Origin: an uncultured Eubacteriales bacterium
Lineage (GTDB): Bacteria; Bacillota; Clostridia; Oscillospirales; CAG-272
DNA: 64,000 nt
Assembly (NCBI GenBank): GCA_934432675.1
Contig: CAKRYT010000007.1
Location: 50,571 to 114,570 of the forward strand
Direction: 5' to 3'
The first letter of the stretch is position 1. Each line of letters begins with the position of its first letter. Shown here in pieces: positions 7,987 to 16,233 of this stretch. Made by a program: the position numbers and the translations under genes. Under the pieces are notes generated by a model. The model saw only the letters and a list, made by a program, of their open reading frames with translations, was not told the origin of the DNA and made no database searches.

Positions 7987-8745
7987 TTATGAAAAATCGA
8001 TTTTCGTGAATTGCTCGGTGGGCGCGTAGCCGAAACGCCGCCGGAACGCCGTGGAAAAATTCGCCCCGGGGCGGAAACCGGATGCCTCCGCCGCCTCCGC
8101 GACCGAGACGAGCCGGGAGGAGAGGAGCGACGCCGCCCGCGCAAAGCGCAGGTCGGAGAGGTACCGTTTCGGCGGGAGGCCGACCTCGCCCGCAAAGACG
8201 CGGCGCAGATATGCCCCGCTCACCCCGAGGGCCGCGGCAATGCCCTCGACCGTCACGGCAGGGTCGGTAAAATGCGCCTCCATATACGCGAGTGCCGCCG
8301 CGACGGTCGGGGACCGTTCGGGGGCGGATGCGGGCAGGGCGGCGAGGAGCCCCGCAAGCAGAGCAAGGGCGCGATAACGATAGCCCTCGCCGCGCTCCCG
8401 CCAGACGCGACGTACCTCGGCGACAGCGGGCAGGAGCGGCAGGCTCTCCCCGGGGGTGAGCACGCGTGTCGTCTCGGGGAGTCCGGTCGCCGTGAATTGC
8501 AGGATCACGGCGGCATCGTGCACGGCGCGGCGGCGCACCGCCACCCCCGGCGGCAGAAGAACGATCTGCCCCGACGCGATCGTATAGTCGGTGTCCCCGA
8601 CCGTGAGCCGCACCCCCTCCGCGCCGGTAAAAGACCACAGGGTAAAAAAGGAGCGTTCCGCACCGTCGACCTCGTCCGCCGCCTCCTCCGTGAGGGAAAA
8701 CGCACCGTACAGCACCAGTGCCGCGCGATTGACCGTTTCTTTCAT
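7987..8745 (-). CDS. AraC-family transcriptional regulator
   Basis: A 252-residue regulator. The N-terminal half is a cupin-like sensing domain (GQIVLLPPGVAVRRRAV). The C-terminal 100 residues hold two helix-turn-helix motifs of the AraC type, including VEGIAAALGVSGAYLRRVF and VAEAAEASGFRPGANFSTAF. Such proteins usually activate genes for sugar use. It lies directly upstream of the FucO-type gene in the same orientation, so control of propanediol or deoxysugar metabolism is a fair inference. A minus-strand promoter (TTGATT at 8847-8852, TAGAAT at 8824-8829, 17-base spacer) precedes it. Confidence 0.85.
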   Translation of the reverse strand: MKETVNRAALVLYGAFSLTEEAADEVDGAERSFFTLWSFTGAEGVRLTVGDTDYTIASGQIVLLPPGVAVRRRAVHDAAVILQFTATGLPETTRVLTPGESLPLLPAVAEVRRVWRERGEGYRYRALALLAGLLAALPASAPERSPTVAAALAYMEAHFTDPAVTVEGIAAALGVSGAYLRRVFAGEVGLPPKRYLSDLRFARAASLLSSRLVSVAEAAEASGFRPGANFSTAFRRRFGYAPTEQFTKIDFS

Positions 8746-8823
8746 ACTGCCTCCGTGTCGCGAAAACGTCGCCGATGATATACATCCGTTGCGCGAAATT
8801 CGCCTTGGAATGTCCGCTACCGT

Positions 8824-8852
8824 ATTCTAACACGAACGGTTGCGAAAATCAA
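8824..8852 (-). promoter_or_regulatory. Promoter of the AraC-family gene
   Basis: TTGATT and TAGAAT on the minus strand with a 17-base spacer, about 80 bases before the AraC-family start codon. Confidence 0.55.
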
Positions 8853-9027
8853 ACATATTTTCGTTTTTTGCATTTGCCGGCCGCCGATTGTCGCAGAATG
8901 CGGCGCAAAAGAAGCGGGGCGACGCCTAAAAAGTACGGCGTCTCCCCGTCAAAGCAAAAGCGTATGAGCCCCGTGCGCCCGACAGTCGGGATCGCCGTTC
9001 GGTTGCGGAAATTAAATGCGCCGTTTT

Positions 9028-9885
9028 TCAGAGGGCCTCCGGATAGGTCCCGTCGGCATACATGGCGGCAATCGCCGCACGCAGCTCCTCTGTGTCCTCG
9101 CGGTAGGTGACACCGTGCCACCTGGCACCGGAGCGCAGGACGGTCACCTTCGTCTTTCCCTCCTTGATCATCTTGTCGATGAAGGTCGGGAGGTAGTGCT
9201 CGTCTTTGAGCGGATTCTGCATATGCGCCATGAAGTCGGTGAAGTCCGCCGCGAGGAGCGGCAGCAGGTCGGGCATGAGCCCCCACATATTCATGGAGAC
9301 GACGGTGTCGTCGGGGTAGCCGCTCGCACGCGTGATGTTCATGGTCTCGACGATTTCCCGCAGTGACCCGTCCTCACCGACGCGGCAGATGCCGCGGTTG
9401 ACGCCGCCCGTCTCGGACAGCGTGTTGCCCAGTAAATAGCCCGCCATGCAGTTTTTCCCTTCCCTCGTCAGGTAGTCGTGGATAAGGAAAAAGGACTCTC
9501 TGCCGTAAAAGTCATCCGAGTTGATGACGCAGAACGGGTTGCGGATGAGATCCGCCGCACAGAGGATGGCGTGCCCGGTACCGAGCGGTTTGACGCGGTC
9601 GGGATCGACACGGAAAGGTGCCGGCACCTTGTCGAACTCCTGGAACGCATACGAAACGTCCATGATTTTCTCGATGCGCTTGCCCACCGCCTCACGGAAA
9701 TCGTGTTCGATGGCGTGCTTGATGATGACGACCGCTCTGTCAAAACCCGCAAGGCGCGCGTCGTACAGCGCGTAATCGATGATGGTCTCCCCGTGGGGAC
9801 CGAAGGATGCCATTTGCTTGCAGCCGCCGAAACGGCTGCCCATCCCCGCCGCCAGAACGACGAGGTCGGTTTGCTTCTCTTTCAT
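9028..9885 (-). CDS. Sugar-phosphate nucleotidyltransferase
   Basis: A 285-residue protein with the NTP-transferase signature LAAGMGSRFGGCKQM near its N-terminus, where the Lys and the glycine-rich loop bind the nucleotide. The acidic CVINSDDFYGRESF at about residue 118 gives the metal-binding Asp. These enzymes transfer NMP to a sugar-1-phosphate. The acceptor is not evident; the sequence is not a typical GalU or RmlA. The start at 9885 follows GGAGAG and begins the conserved domain; the frame upstream to 10173 covers the promoter and is not coding. It is monocistronic. Confidence 0.8.
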   Translation of the reverse strand: MKEKQTDLVVLAAGMGSRFGGCKQMASFGPHGETIIDYALYDARLAGFDRAVVIIKHAIEHDFREAVGKRIEKIMDVSYAFQEFDKVPAPFRVDPDRVKPLGTGHAILCAADLIRNPFCVINSDDFYGRESFFLIHDYLTREGKNCMAGYLLGNTLSETGGVNRGICRVGEDGSLREIVETMNITRASGYPDDTVVSMNMWGLMPDLLPLLAADFTDFMAHMQNPLKDEHYLPTFIDKMIKEGKTKVTVLRSGARWHGVTYREDTEELRAAIAAMYADGTYPEAL

Positions 9886-9908
9886 AGTCTCAATCTCTCC
9901 TTGTTCGG

Positions 9909-10008
9909 GTGGTGTGCCGTGGCACACCTCTCGGGGCACCACGCCCCGGCACGCGGCGCAGACGCCGGGTGCAAGTACCATTATAATCGCCGGCAGCCGG
10001 TAAGTCAA
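9909..10008 (-). promoter_or_regulatory. Promoter and structured leader of the nucleotidyltransferase gene
   Basis: TTGACT (10003-10008) and TATAAT (9980-9985) lie 17 bases apart on the minus strand. The leader of about 90 bases contains a perfect palindrome, GGTGTGCCGTGGCACACC (9909-9926), and a second GC-rich hairpin. Its function is unknown. Confidence 0.55.
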
Positions 10009-10429
10009 GCGCGGCCCGCCGGGCGGGCGCAACGGACGGGACAGGCACGGCTTGCAAAACGGATACGCAGGTAAAGCAGACGCGGCGGATGCGCGGGTGC
10101 ACCTCCCCGTAAAGAAATCGAGGAAAGCAGGTATGTCGGTCGCGGCGGGGTGGCGCGGCACACGCACATTCACGGGGCGTCCGCGTTGCCCCGCACCGGC
10201 AAACTGTCGCGCACCGGCGGCCCCTTTCTCTTACAGATTGTGCAGGTTGCCAAGGGGAGCGGTGCGCATTTGTGCAAACCGTGGAAATATTCCCGCGGCC
10301 CCCGCATTCTTCCTGCGTTTTGCCTTGACTTGCCTTTTTTTCGTATGCTAGAATGATGGCACGTAAGGGTAGGGGAAGTTATCGTTTCCCCGTCGCCCCC
10401 GAAAACGTTATAATTAAGGAGAATGTCTT
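10009..10429 (+). promoter_or_regulatory. Intergenic region with promoter of the large lipoprotein gene
   Basis: No gene seen between 10.01 and 10.43 kb. TTGACT (10325-10330) and TAGAAT (10349-10354) are 18 bases apart. The leader has a small hairpin (AGGGGAAG..CTTTCCCC-like, around 10370-10392) before the RBS AAGGAG at 10417-10422. Confidence 0.5.
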
Positions 10430-12097
10430 ATGAAATCAAGACTGGTCAAGGTGCTTTGCCTGATGCTCGTCCTGGTGATGGTCTTTGCGATGGCAGTCAG
10501 CTGTGGCAAAAAAGGCGACAAACCGGCGAACAACGGCAGCAATACCGGTAACAACGGAACCACCGGCGGCAGCACCGGCGGTACCACCGGCGGCAATGAA
10601 CCCTCGGCGGAGACCAAATGGTACGAGTCCCTCAACTTCGGGGGAAATCAGCTGACCATTCAGCTCTCCGACAACGACACCGACCCCGAACTTCCCGCTG
10701 TGAAGGAATACATCCAGGGGCCGGACGACCGTACCGGCGAGACCGGCGTGGATAAGGTCAAGAACGCCGTCTACGAGCGCAACAACGACGTCAAGAGCAA
10801 GAGAAACGGTCTCAACGTCTCGCTCAAATACGTCTACACCAAGGTGGAGGGCTACGCCGACTATTGGAGCCACGTGGCACCGGTCCTTGCCTCCTCCGAG
10901 GAGAACTACTCCGCCGCTGACGACAAGCCCGATCTTTACATCGAACTCATGTACGACATGATGAGCGTTGCCTGCGAAAAGGCAGTGTTCGACAACATCC
11001 TCAAATACACGAAGAACAACGACGCCGGGCTCAGCAACTACGTCGGCGGTTACTTCGATATCACCAAGGCCAACGGTTACAACACCGCCCTCATGGATGA
11101 TATGACGCTGACGAGCAACCGTCAGGTGCTCCTCGCGAGCGACTACTTCCTGGACGTCATCCGCGCGATGCTGGTCCTGCCCTTCAACCTCAACATCTAC
11201 AAGACCCTCGCGACCGACGATGCAGACGCCGCCAAACTGTACGAACTGGTGATGGACGGCAAATGGACCTGGGATCAGCTGATGTCCTACAAGGGCGTTG
11301 CCTCCAACTCCGGTCAGGCGACCCTCGAAGACACCACCCTGCTCATGGCGGTGGCGAACGGCGGTATGATGGCCTCCGGCCTCCTCTACTCCACCGACTA
11401 CTCGATCTACCGTCAGAACGGCGATTCCTACAAACTGAAAGATACCTGCACCGAATTGCAGGGGCTCTTCAAGACCGCGGCTGACTTTGCACGGACCAGC
11501 GGCGTCGTCGTCGTCAAGGGCGAGAGCGCAGCCGTCACCACGGTGAATGCGAAGTTCGTCTCCGGCGGTGCCCTCTTCGCAACGGTGAACATGCTCGGTA
11601 TCCTCGAAACCGACGACTTCCAGAAGATGGAGGCAGGTGCCCTGTCCGTCCTCCCTGTGCCGAAACTGAAAACGACCTACAATTACAGTACGCTGACCAA
11701 CTCCCGTGCCCGCGTCGGTGCGCTCTCGTACCACAGCGCAAACCAGGTGCAGATGTCCGCTTACGTCCAGCTCTCCACCGAGCAGTCCGATACGGTCAAG
11801 AAGACCTACTTCCAGGATGCCGTCCGCGGTAAGTACCTCGCAGGCTCCGGCGCAGGCTCCGTTCTGAACATGATCTACGACAACCTCGGTAACACGAAGA
11901 ACGCGATCCTCGAAAACCTGATCCTCGCGAAGGACTGGAACATCGGTAAGGACAACTGCTGGGCACAGCTCATCAAGGTCGATAATCTGACCGGTAACGA
12001 AAACATCCAGTCCAAGATGGCGAGCTGCGTCAGCGCAAAGCAGACCATCCTGAACAACGCAGTTGCCTCCTGGGCAGCCGCCGACCTGGCAGAGTAA
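10430..12097 (+). CDS. Extracellular solute-binding-like lipoprotein
   Basis: A 555-residue exported lipoprotein. A signal peptide with lipobox VSC places the modified Cys at residue 24. A linker rich in Gly, Asn and Thr (about 30-58) follows, then a large globular domain with WTWDQLMSYKGVASNSG and KTYFQDAVRGKYL. This resembles carbohydrate ABC-transporter binding proteins of family 1, in which a WTWDE-like motif is common. No permease or ATPase genes adjoin, so it is either an orphan binding protein or works with a distant transporter. RBS AAGGAG precedes the ATG. A strong terminator follows at 12129. Confidence 0.7.
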   Translation: MKSRLVKVLCLMLVLVMVFAMAVSCGKKGDKPANNGSNTGNNGTTGGSTGGTTGGNEPSAETKWYESLNFGGNQLTIQLSDNDTDPELPAVKEYIQGPDDRTGETGVDKVKNAVYERNNDVKSKRNGLNVSLKYVYTKVEGYADYWSHVAPVLASSEENYSAADDKPDLYIELMYDMMSVACEKAVFDNILKYTKNNDAGLSNYVGGYFDITKANGYNTALMDDMTLTSNRQVLLASDYFLDVIRAMLVLPFNLNIYKTLATDDADAAKLYELVMDGKWTWDQLMSYKGVASNSGQATLEDTTLLMAVANGGMMASGLLYSTDYSIYRQNGDSYKLKDTCTELQGLFKTAADFARTSGVVVVKGESAAVTTVNAKFVSGGALFATVNMLGILETDDFQKMEAGALSVLPVPKLKTTYNYSTLTNSRARVGALSYHSANQVQMSAYVQLSTEQSDTVKKTYFQDAVRGKYLAGSGAGSVLNMIYDNLGNTKNAILENLILAKDWNIGKDNCWAQLIKVDNLTGNENIQSKMASCVSAKQTILNNAVASWAAADLAE

Positions 12098-12128
12098 ACG
12101 AGACGTATCCGCTTTTGCGGCAAACGAG

Positions 12129-12155
12129 AACACCTCCCTCACGGGAGGTGTTTTT
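12129..12155 (+). terminator. Terminator of the large lipoprotein gene
   Basis: AACACCTCCC pairs with GGGAGGTGTT around a four-base loop and is followed by TTTTT. Confidence 0.9.
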
Positions 12156-12210
12156 GTCGTCCCGGGAACGCCCTCCGGCGGACGGGCAGCGGTCGGCACC
12201 TCTACCGCGT

Positions 12211-12290
12211 GCGTACGCGCGCGTACGCCGATAATAAGGGAAGAAAACCGATGTGCCGTTATTGACATCGCCCCGACGTTTTGCTATTAT
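12211..12290 (+). promoter_or_regulatory. Promoter of the zinc-ribbon membrane protein gene
   Basis: TTGACA (12262-12267) and TATTAT (12285-12290) lie 17 bases apart. Two GCGTACGC palindromes (12211-12218 and 12221-12228) sit just upstream. The same 8-mer brackets the TetR promoter at the window start, so a shared regulator is possible but unproven. Confidence 0.6.
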
Positions 12291-12332
12291 ATCCGTGTAA
12301 ATTCACGTTTTTCAGGAGAGGAAACTTTCGTC

Positions 12333-12851
12333 ATGAAAAAGATCAACGGCTCGATACGGCGTCTTTTGCTTGCGGCATTCGTTTCGACGGTTTTGTTTGT
12401 GGTCGGTATCCCGGCACTGATCATCGGCGCGACACACACCGATGCCTGGGGCGCGGGCGGTACCGCGCTCATGGTCGCAGGGATCGTCGCGGTCGCGGTC
12501 GATTTCTATGCTGCCCCCCTCCTGTGGATCGCCTACGGCAATCGCCGCACCCTCGCCCGCGTGGTGCTCGGGGTGGAAAAGCAGGGGCTGAACACCGTCG
12601 CGCGCCTTGCCTCGCACCTGCGGATCAAGGAGGACGACGCTCGCGGCTACCTGGATGCCTGCTTTGAAAAGGGCTACCTGGACGACTACGTGCGCGACGG
12701 CGATACGATCAGAAAGTTCGTGCCCGAGCAGGACCCGGACGAGGTGGAGCACGACGTCGAATGCCCGTCCTGCGCGGCGAAGTTCACCTACCGCGGCGCG
12801 TCCGGCAAGTGCCCCTACTGCGGCACCGTATATCGGACGGAGGAGCACTGA
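12333..12851 (+). CDS. Membrane protein with C-terminal zinc ribbon
   Basis: A 172-residue protein of unknown function. Two transmembrane helices (about residues 10-32 and 42-66) are followed by a helical winged-helix-like segment (TVARLASHLRIKEDDARGYLDACFEKGYL). A C-terminal zinc ribbon carries CPSC at about 145 and CPYC at about 162. This layout suggests a membrane-anchored cytosolic domain, perhaps a regulator, but no family name can be given with confidence. GGAGAGG precedes the ATG. It has its own promoter, and a GC-rich hairpin repeat lies just downstream. Confidence 0.75.
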   Translation: MKKINGSIRRLLLAAFVSTVLFVVGIPALIIGATHTDAWGAGGTALMVAGIVAVAVDFYAAPLLWIAYGNRRTLARVVLGVEKQGLNTVARLASHLRIKEDDARGYLDACFEKGYLDDYVRDGDTIRKFVPEQDPDEVEHDVECPSCAAKFTYRGASGKCPYCGTVYRTEEH

Positions 12852-12870
12852 TACAAAATCGTTTTCATTT

Positions 12871-12905
12871 GCGGGGGAGCCTTTTTGAGGAAAAGGCTCC
12901 CCCGC
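12871..12905. repeat. Dispersed GC-rich hairpin repeat, copy 2
   Basis: Arms GCGGGGGAGCC and GGCTCCCCCGC flank a TTTTTGAGGAAAA loop, followed by CCCCCTTTCAAAACCTTTTCC. It lies directly after the zinc-ribbon gene and probably ends its transcript. Confidence 0.8.
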
Positions 12906-13018
12906 GCCCCCTTTCAAAACCTTTTCCTGTTTTTCGTGATGGTTGCGCGGGCAACGGAGACCGCGGGCGAAAAAGCGGCGGTGCCGCGCCGCCAAAAACA
13001 GAAAAATCCGGAAAAGGC

Positions 13019-13047
13019 TTGACAAAACGGCAGGCATATGATACAAT
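13019..13047 (+). promoter_or_regulatory. Promoter of the lysine-transporter operon
   Basis: TTGACA (13019-13024) and TACAAT (13042-13047) are separated by exactly 17 bases. The start of transcription would fall just before the lysine riboswitch. Confidence 0.8.
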
Positions 13048-13073
13048 GACGCAAAATTGAATAGTCGATTCAA

Positions 13074-13245
13074 AGTTAGAGGCGCGATTGCCATGAGTCA
13101 GCACGGCGGAGGGGACCCACCCCGGAGATGCCGCGCGAAAGGGGCTGTCGCCGAAACGGACCGTTGCCGGGGGGCGGGTCTGTTGGGCGCTGCGGAAACA
13201 CCGCGGCGACTGTCACAGAATTCTGTGGAGTGCTACTTCGAGGCG
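13074..13245 (+). ncRNA. Lysine riboswitch (L-box)
   Basis: The segment carries the conserved blocks of the lysine aptamer in order: AGAGGCGCGATTGCCATGAG, GGAGGGGA, GGAGATGCCGC, CGAAAGGGGCTG, GGGTCTGTTGGGC, GACTGTCACAG and CTGTGGAGTGCTACT. They surround a five-way junction. Binding of lysine should favour the downstream terminator and switch off the operon. It precedes an amino acid ABC transporter, so that transporter is most likely a lysine importer. A covariance-model search against the lysine family would settle it. Confidence 0.92.
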
Positions 13246-13281
13246 ATACTGCACCCGTTTTTCCATGGGCGCGCGTAACGG

Positions 13282-13312
13282 TCGAGGCACTTGCTTCGGC
13301 TTTTCTTTTTTG
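13282..13312 (+). terminator. Expression-platform terminator of the lysine riboswitch
   Basis: CGAGGC and GCTTCG pair (with one G-U) around ACTT, followed by GGCTTTTCTTTTTT. It is located between the aptamer and the RBS of the binding protein gene. Confidence 0.65.
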
Positions 13313-13344
13313 ACAGAAATTTTCCCAAAAAGGAGACGCAACCC

Positions 13345-14220
13345 ATGAAAAGAATTCTCTCGCTCTTCCTCGCCCTCGCCGTACTCACGACTGTCCTGAC
13401 CCTTGCCGCGTGCGGCAGAAAAGCCGTCGACCTCTCGGGCATGAAGAGTCTCGCCGACCTCTCGGACAGCGGTGCCGTCATCGGTGCACAGAGCGGCACC
13501 TTCCACCTCATCGCGCTGAACGAACAGATCCCCGGGGTGACCAAAAAAGACTACGACGATTTTACGACCCTCCTCGTCGCGCTGAAAAGCGGCGCGATCG
13601 ACGGGTATGTCGCGGAGGAGCCGACCGCTTTCGCGGAGTGCGGCAAAGACGCATCGCTCGGCTATATCAAACTCGTCAACAACGATACGGGTTTCCGCGT
13701 GCCGGGGGATGAGACCGGCATCGCCGTTGCGTTCAAGAAGGGGTCTCCCCTCCTCGCACGGGTGAACGCCATTCTGGCAGGCATCACCGAGGCACAGAAG
13801 ACCGCACTCATGGAGCAGATGTTCACCGTCAACAAAGAGGCGGAGCAGGAGCATCACCTGACGTACGCCGTATCGAGTGACAAAACGGACACGTCGGCGG
13901 GCTCGCTCCGCATCTCGATGGAGTGCGCCTATGCCCCCTTCAACTGGACGCAGACCACGGCGACCAACGGTGCCGTCCCGCTCGGAAACGGCACGTATGC
14001 CAACGGCTACGACGTGCAGATTGCGAAATACATCGCCGCGGAGCTGGGCATGACGCTTGAAATCGTGCCGAACGACTGGGAGTCTCTCATCCCCGCCGTG
14101 CAGTCCGGCAGTGTGGACGGCATCATCGCCGGCATGAGCCCCACCGACGAGCGTCGGGAGCAGGTGGACTTCTCCGACTGCTACTACCGCAGCAATCTCG
14201 TCATCATCTACAAAAAGTAA
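13345..14220 (+). CDS. Lysine/amino-acid ABC transporter binding lipoprotein with permuted lobes
   Basis: A 291-residue lipoprotein with lipobox LAAC (Cys at residue 23). Residues about 30-160 match the second part of a family 3 solute-binding protein (SLADL..IGAQSGT, LLVALKSGAIDGYVAEEPTA, TGIAVAFKKGSPLLARVNAIL). Residues about 190-291 match the first part (LRISMECAYAPFNW, GYDVQIAKYIAAELGM, DWESLIPAVQSGSVDGIIAG, ERREQVDFSDCYY). In ordinary proteins of this family the order is reversed, so this is a circular permutation. RBS AAGGAGA precedes the ATG. The riboswitch upstream points to lysine as ligand. Confidence 0.85.
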   Translation: MKRILSLFLALAVLTTVLTLAACGRKAVDLSGMKSLADLSDSGAVIGAQSGTFHLIALNEQIPGVTKKDYDDFTTLLVALKSGAIDGYVAEEPTAFAECGKDASLGYIKLVNNDTGFRVPGDETGIAVAFKKGSPLLARVNAILAGITEAQKTALMEQMFTVNKEAEQEHHLTYAVSSDKTDTSAGSLRISMECAYAPFNWTQTTATNGAVPLGNGTYANGYDVQIAKYIAAELGMTLEIVPNDWESLIPAVQSGSVDGIIAGMSPTDERREQVDFSDCYYRSNLVIIYKK

Positions 14221-14244
14221 GGAGCGGATTTTTCCGGCTTCATC

Positions 14245-15027
14245 ATGAATTTTCTAAAACAGGTTTTCGATATTGCCGTCAGGTATCGGGGGCAACTCTT
14301 CTCCGGTGTCGGCATCACCATGCTCATCGCGCTCTCCGGTACGCTCGCGGGGCTCCTCATCGGGCTCCTGACCGGGGTCATCCGGACGGCTCCCCTGTCC
14401 CGCCGCAAGCCCCTCCGCGTCCTGCACAAGATACTGAACGGCATCCTCGCCGCCTATATTGAGGTGTTCCGCGGCACGCCGATGATGGTGCAGGCAATGG
14501 TCATTTTCTGGGGCTTTGCGTTCGCCAACGGCGGGCAGACCCTGCCGCTCGTCCCCGCGGGGATCGTGATCGTATCGATCAACACGGGTGCCTACATGGC
14601 AGAGATCGTGCGCGGCGGTATCATTTCGGTCGACCGCGGGCAGATGGAGGGCGCGCTCTCCGTCGGTATGACCCACCGCCAGGCCATGTTCCACGTCGTG
14701 CTCCCGCAGGTACTCCGCAACATTCTGCCGTCCGTGAGCAACGAGTTCGTCATCAACATCAAGGACACCTCCGTCCTCAACGTCATCGGTGTCACCGAAC
14801 TCTACTACATGGCGGGCGTCATCTATAAGATGAACTATCAGATTTTCCAGACCTACGCCGTGATCTGCGTGCTGTACTTCCTCCTGACCTTCACCGTCAC
14901 GCGCCTTCTGCGCCTCGCGGAGAAGAAACTCGACGGCGGGCGATCCTATACCATCTGCGGCTCGCAGTCGGATCCGGATGCGGAAATCCATATCAAACGG
15001 GAAACGGAAGAGGAGGTGGGTCGATAA
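14245..15027 (+). CDS. Amino acid ABC transporter permease (His/Glu/Gln type)
   Basis: A 260-residue inner-membrane permease of the HisM/GlnP family. It has about five transmembrane helices, starting with [20 protein letters not shown]. The cytoplasmic EAA-like loop that contacts the ATPase reads [29 protein letters not shown] (about 133-161), and TEVFRGTP-type residues appear as [13 protein letters not shown] near 70. It lies 24 bases after the binding protein gene. Its stop overlaps the ATG of the ATPase gene (TAATG), indicating translational coupling. It is likely a homodimer for lysine import. Confidence 0.9.
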   Translation: MNFLKQVFDIAVRYRGQLFSGVGITMLIALSGTLAGLLIGLLTGVIRTAPLSRRKPLRVLHKILNGILAAYIEVFRGTPMMVQAMVIFWGFAFANGGQTLPLVPAGIVIVSINTGAYMAEIVRGGIISVDRGQMEGALSVGMTHRQAMFHVVLPQVLRNILPSVSNEFVINIKDTSVLNVIGVTELYYMAGVIYKMNYQIFQTYAVICVLYFLLTFTVTRLLRLAEKKLDGGRSYTICGSQSDPDAEIHIKRETEEEVGR

Positions 15028-15818
15028 TGGAAATGCAAACAAATATTGACGCATCTCCCATCCTGGAAATTTCCCATTTGGGCAAGACTTTTGGGGACCA
15101 CGTCGTCCTGCGTGACATCAGCCTGACCGTCTCCCCGGGCGAGGTCATTTCGGTGATCGGCTCCTCCGGGTCGGGCAAGAGCACCATGCTCCGCTGTGTC
15201 AACCTTTTGGAGACACCGACCTCGGGAGAGATCCGCTATCGGGGGCAGAGCATCACGGCGGACGAGATCCCCTTGACCGCGTATCGTGCGCGGGTGGGGA
15301 TGGTGTTCCAGCAGTTCAACCTGTTCGGGAACATGAACGTGCTCGCCAACTGCGTGCGCCCCCAGCAGATCGTCCTGCACCGTTCCCGTGAGGAGGCGAC
15401 CGAGAACGCCGTGAAGTACCTCGAAAAAGTCGGGATGGCGGCGTATGTCAACGCCCGCCCGAGCCAACTTTCGGGGGGGCAGAAACAGCGCGTTGCCATT
15501 GCGCGCACGCTCGCCATGACCCCGGACGTCATTCTCTTTGACGAGCCGACCTCCGCGCTCGACCCCGAGATGGTGGACGGCGTGCTGGACGTTATGCGCG
15601 ACCTTGCCCGCGGCGGCATGACGATGCTCGTCGTCACGCACGAGATGGCGTTTGCGCGCGACGTGTCGAGCCGCGTCATCTTCATGGACGAGGGCGTGAT
15701 TGCCGAAGAGGGGACGGCGGAGGCGTTGTTCACGCGGCCGCGCTCGGAGAGGCTGCGGGCGTTCCTGTCGCGTTACCTGGGCGAGACAAGAGATAAGGGC
15801 GGAGAGCAAGCCCCCTAA
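15027..15818 (+). CDS. Amino acid ABC transporter ATP-binding protein
   Basis: A 263-residue ATPase of the GlnQ/HisP type. Walker A is GSSGSGKST (about residues 45-53), the Q-loop is MVFQQFNLF, the ABC signature is LSGGQKQR, Walker B is [13 protein letters not shown], and the switch His lies in VVTHEMAFA. It energises import through the permease encoded just upstream. Its start codon overlaps the permease stop, completing a three-gene operon under the lysine riboswitch. Length and motifs are normal for the family. Confidence 0.93.
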   Translation: MEMQTNIDASPILEISHLGKTFGDHVVLRDISLTVSPGEVISVIGSSGSGKSTMLRCVNLLETPTSGEIRYRGQSITADEIPLTAYRARVGMVFQQFNLFGNMNVLANCVRPQQIVLHRSREEATENAVKYLEKVGMAAYVNARPSQLSGGQKQRVAIARTLAMTPDVILFDEPTSALDPEMVDGVLDVMRDLARGGMTMLVVTHEMAFARDVSSRVIFMDEGVIAEEGTAEALFTRPRSERLRAFLSRYLGETRDKGGEQAP

Positions 15819-16157
15819 ATAAAAGCACTGGCAACCGATATTGACTTTTCAAAGATAAATGAAAAGCCGTATCGGTTGCCTTTACTTTACGAGGAACGGG
15901 GGGAGCCGCCAAAACCCCTTCGGTGAATGGGTTTTGGCGAGCGACAAGCCGGAAAACCTTGTTCTCGGGGCGGCGGCGAAAGACGACGGAACGAGGACTT
16001 GGTTGCCGGCGCGGGACGAGAGCCTCCCTCTTCGTGCCGCCGATGTGTTCCGGCTTTCTCTTGTCTCGGGTATACAAGTTGAGCAATGGCTGGCGCAAGC
16101 GCAGACCAAGTGCCCTAAATAGGGCATAATGGCAACCGATACTGACTTTTCGCAAAG
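15811..16157. repeat. Duplicated GGCAACCGATA sequence flanking about 250 bp
   Basis: A segment of roughly 45 bases beginning CCCTAAATA and running through GGCAACCGATA..TGACTTTTC occurs at 15811-15855 (overlapping the ATPase stop codon) and again at 16113-16157. The first copy also pairs with TATCGGTTGCC (15870-15880) as a hairpin. The 250 bases between hold an 87-codon frame without RBS support. Confidence 0.7.
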
Positions 16158-16161
16158 CAAA

Positions 16162-16189
16162 AAAGCACCGCCCCGGGGGGCGGTGCTTT
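16162..16189 (-). terminator. Terminator of the hrcA-grpE-dnaK-dnaJ operon
   Basis: AAAGCACCGCCCC pairs with GGGGCGGTGCTTT. On the minus strand the stem is followed by TTTGCTTTGC, 45 bases past the dnaJ stop codon. Confidence 0.75.
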
Positions 16190-16233
16190 CCTTTCGGGTT
16201 CGCGGAAAACCGTTTTGGTCTTCCTGGTTGGTT

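Noticed and set aside
15859..16122. 87-codon frame between the ABC ATPase and dnaJ
   Set aside because: No RBS, starts inside a hairpin, and lies wholly within the segment bounded by direct repeats.
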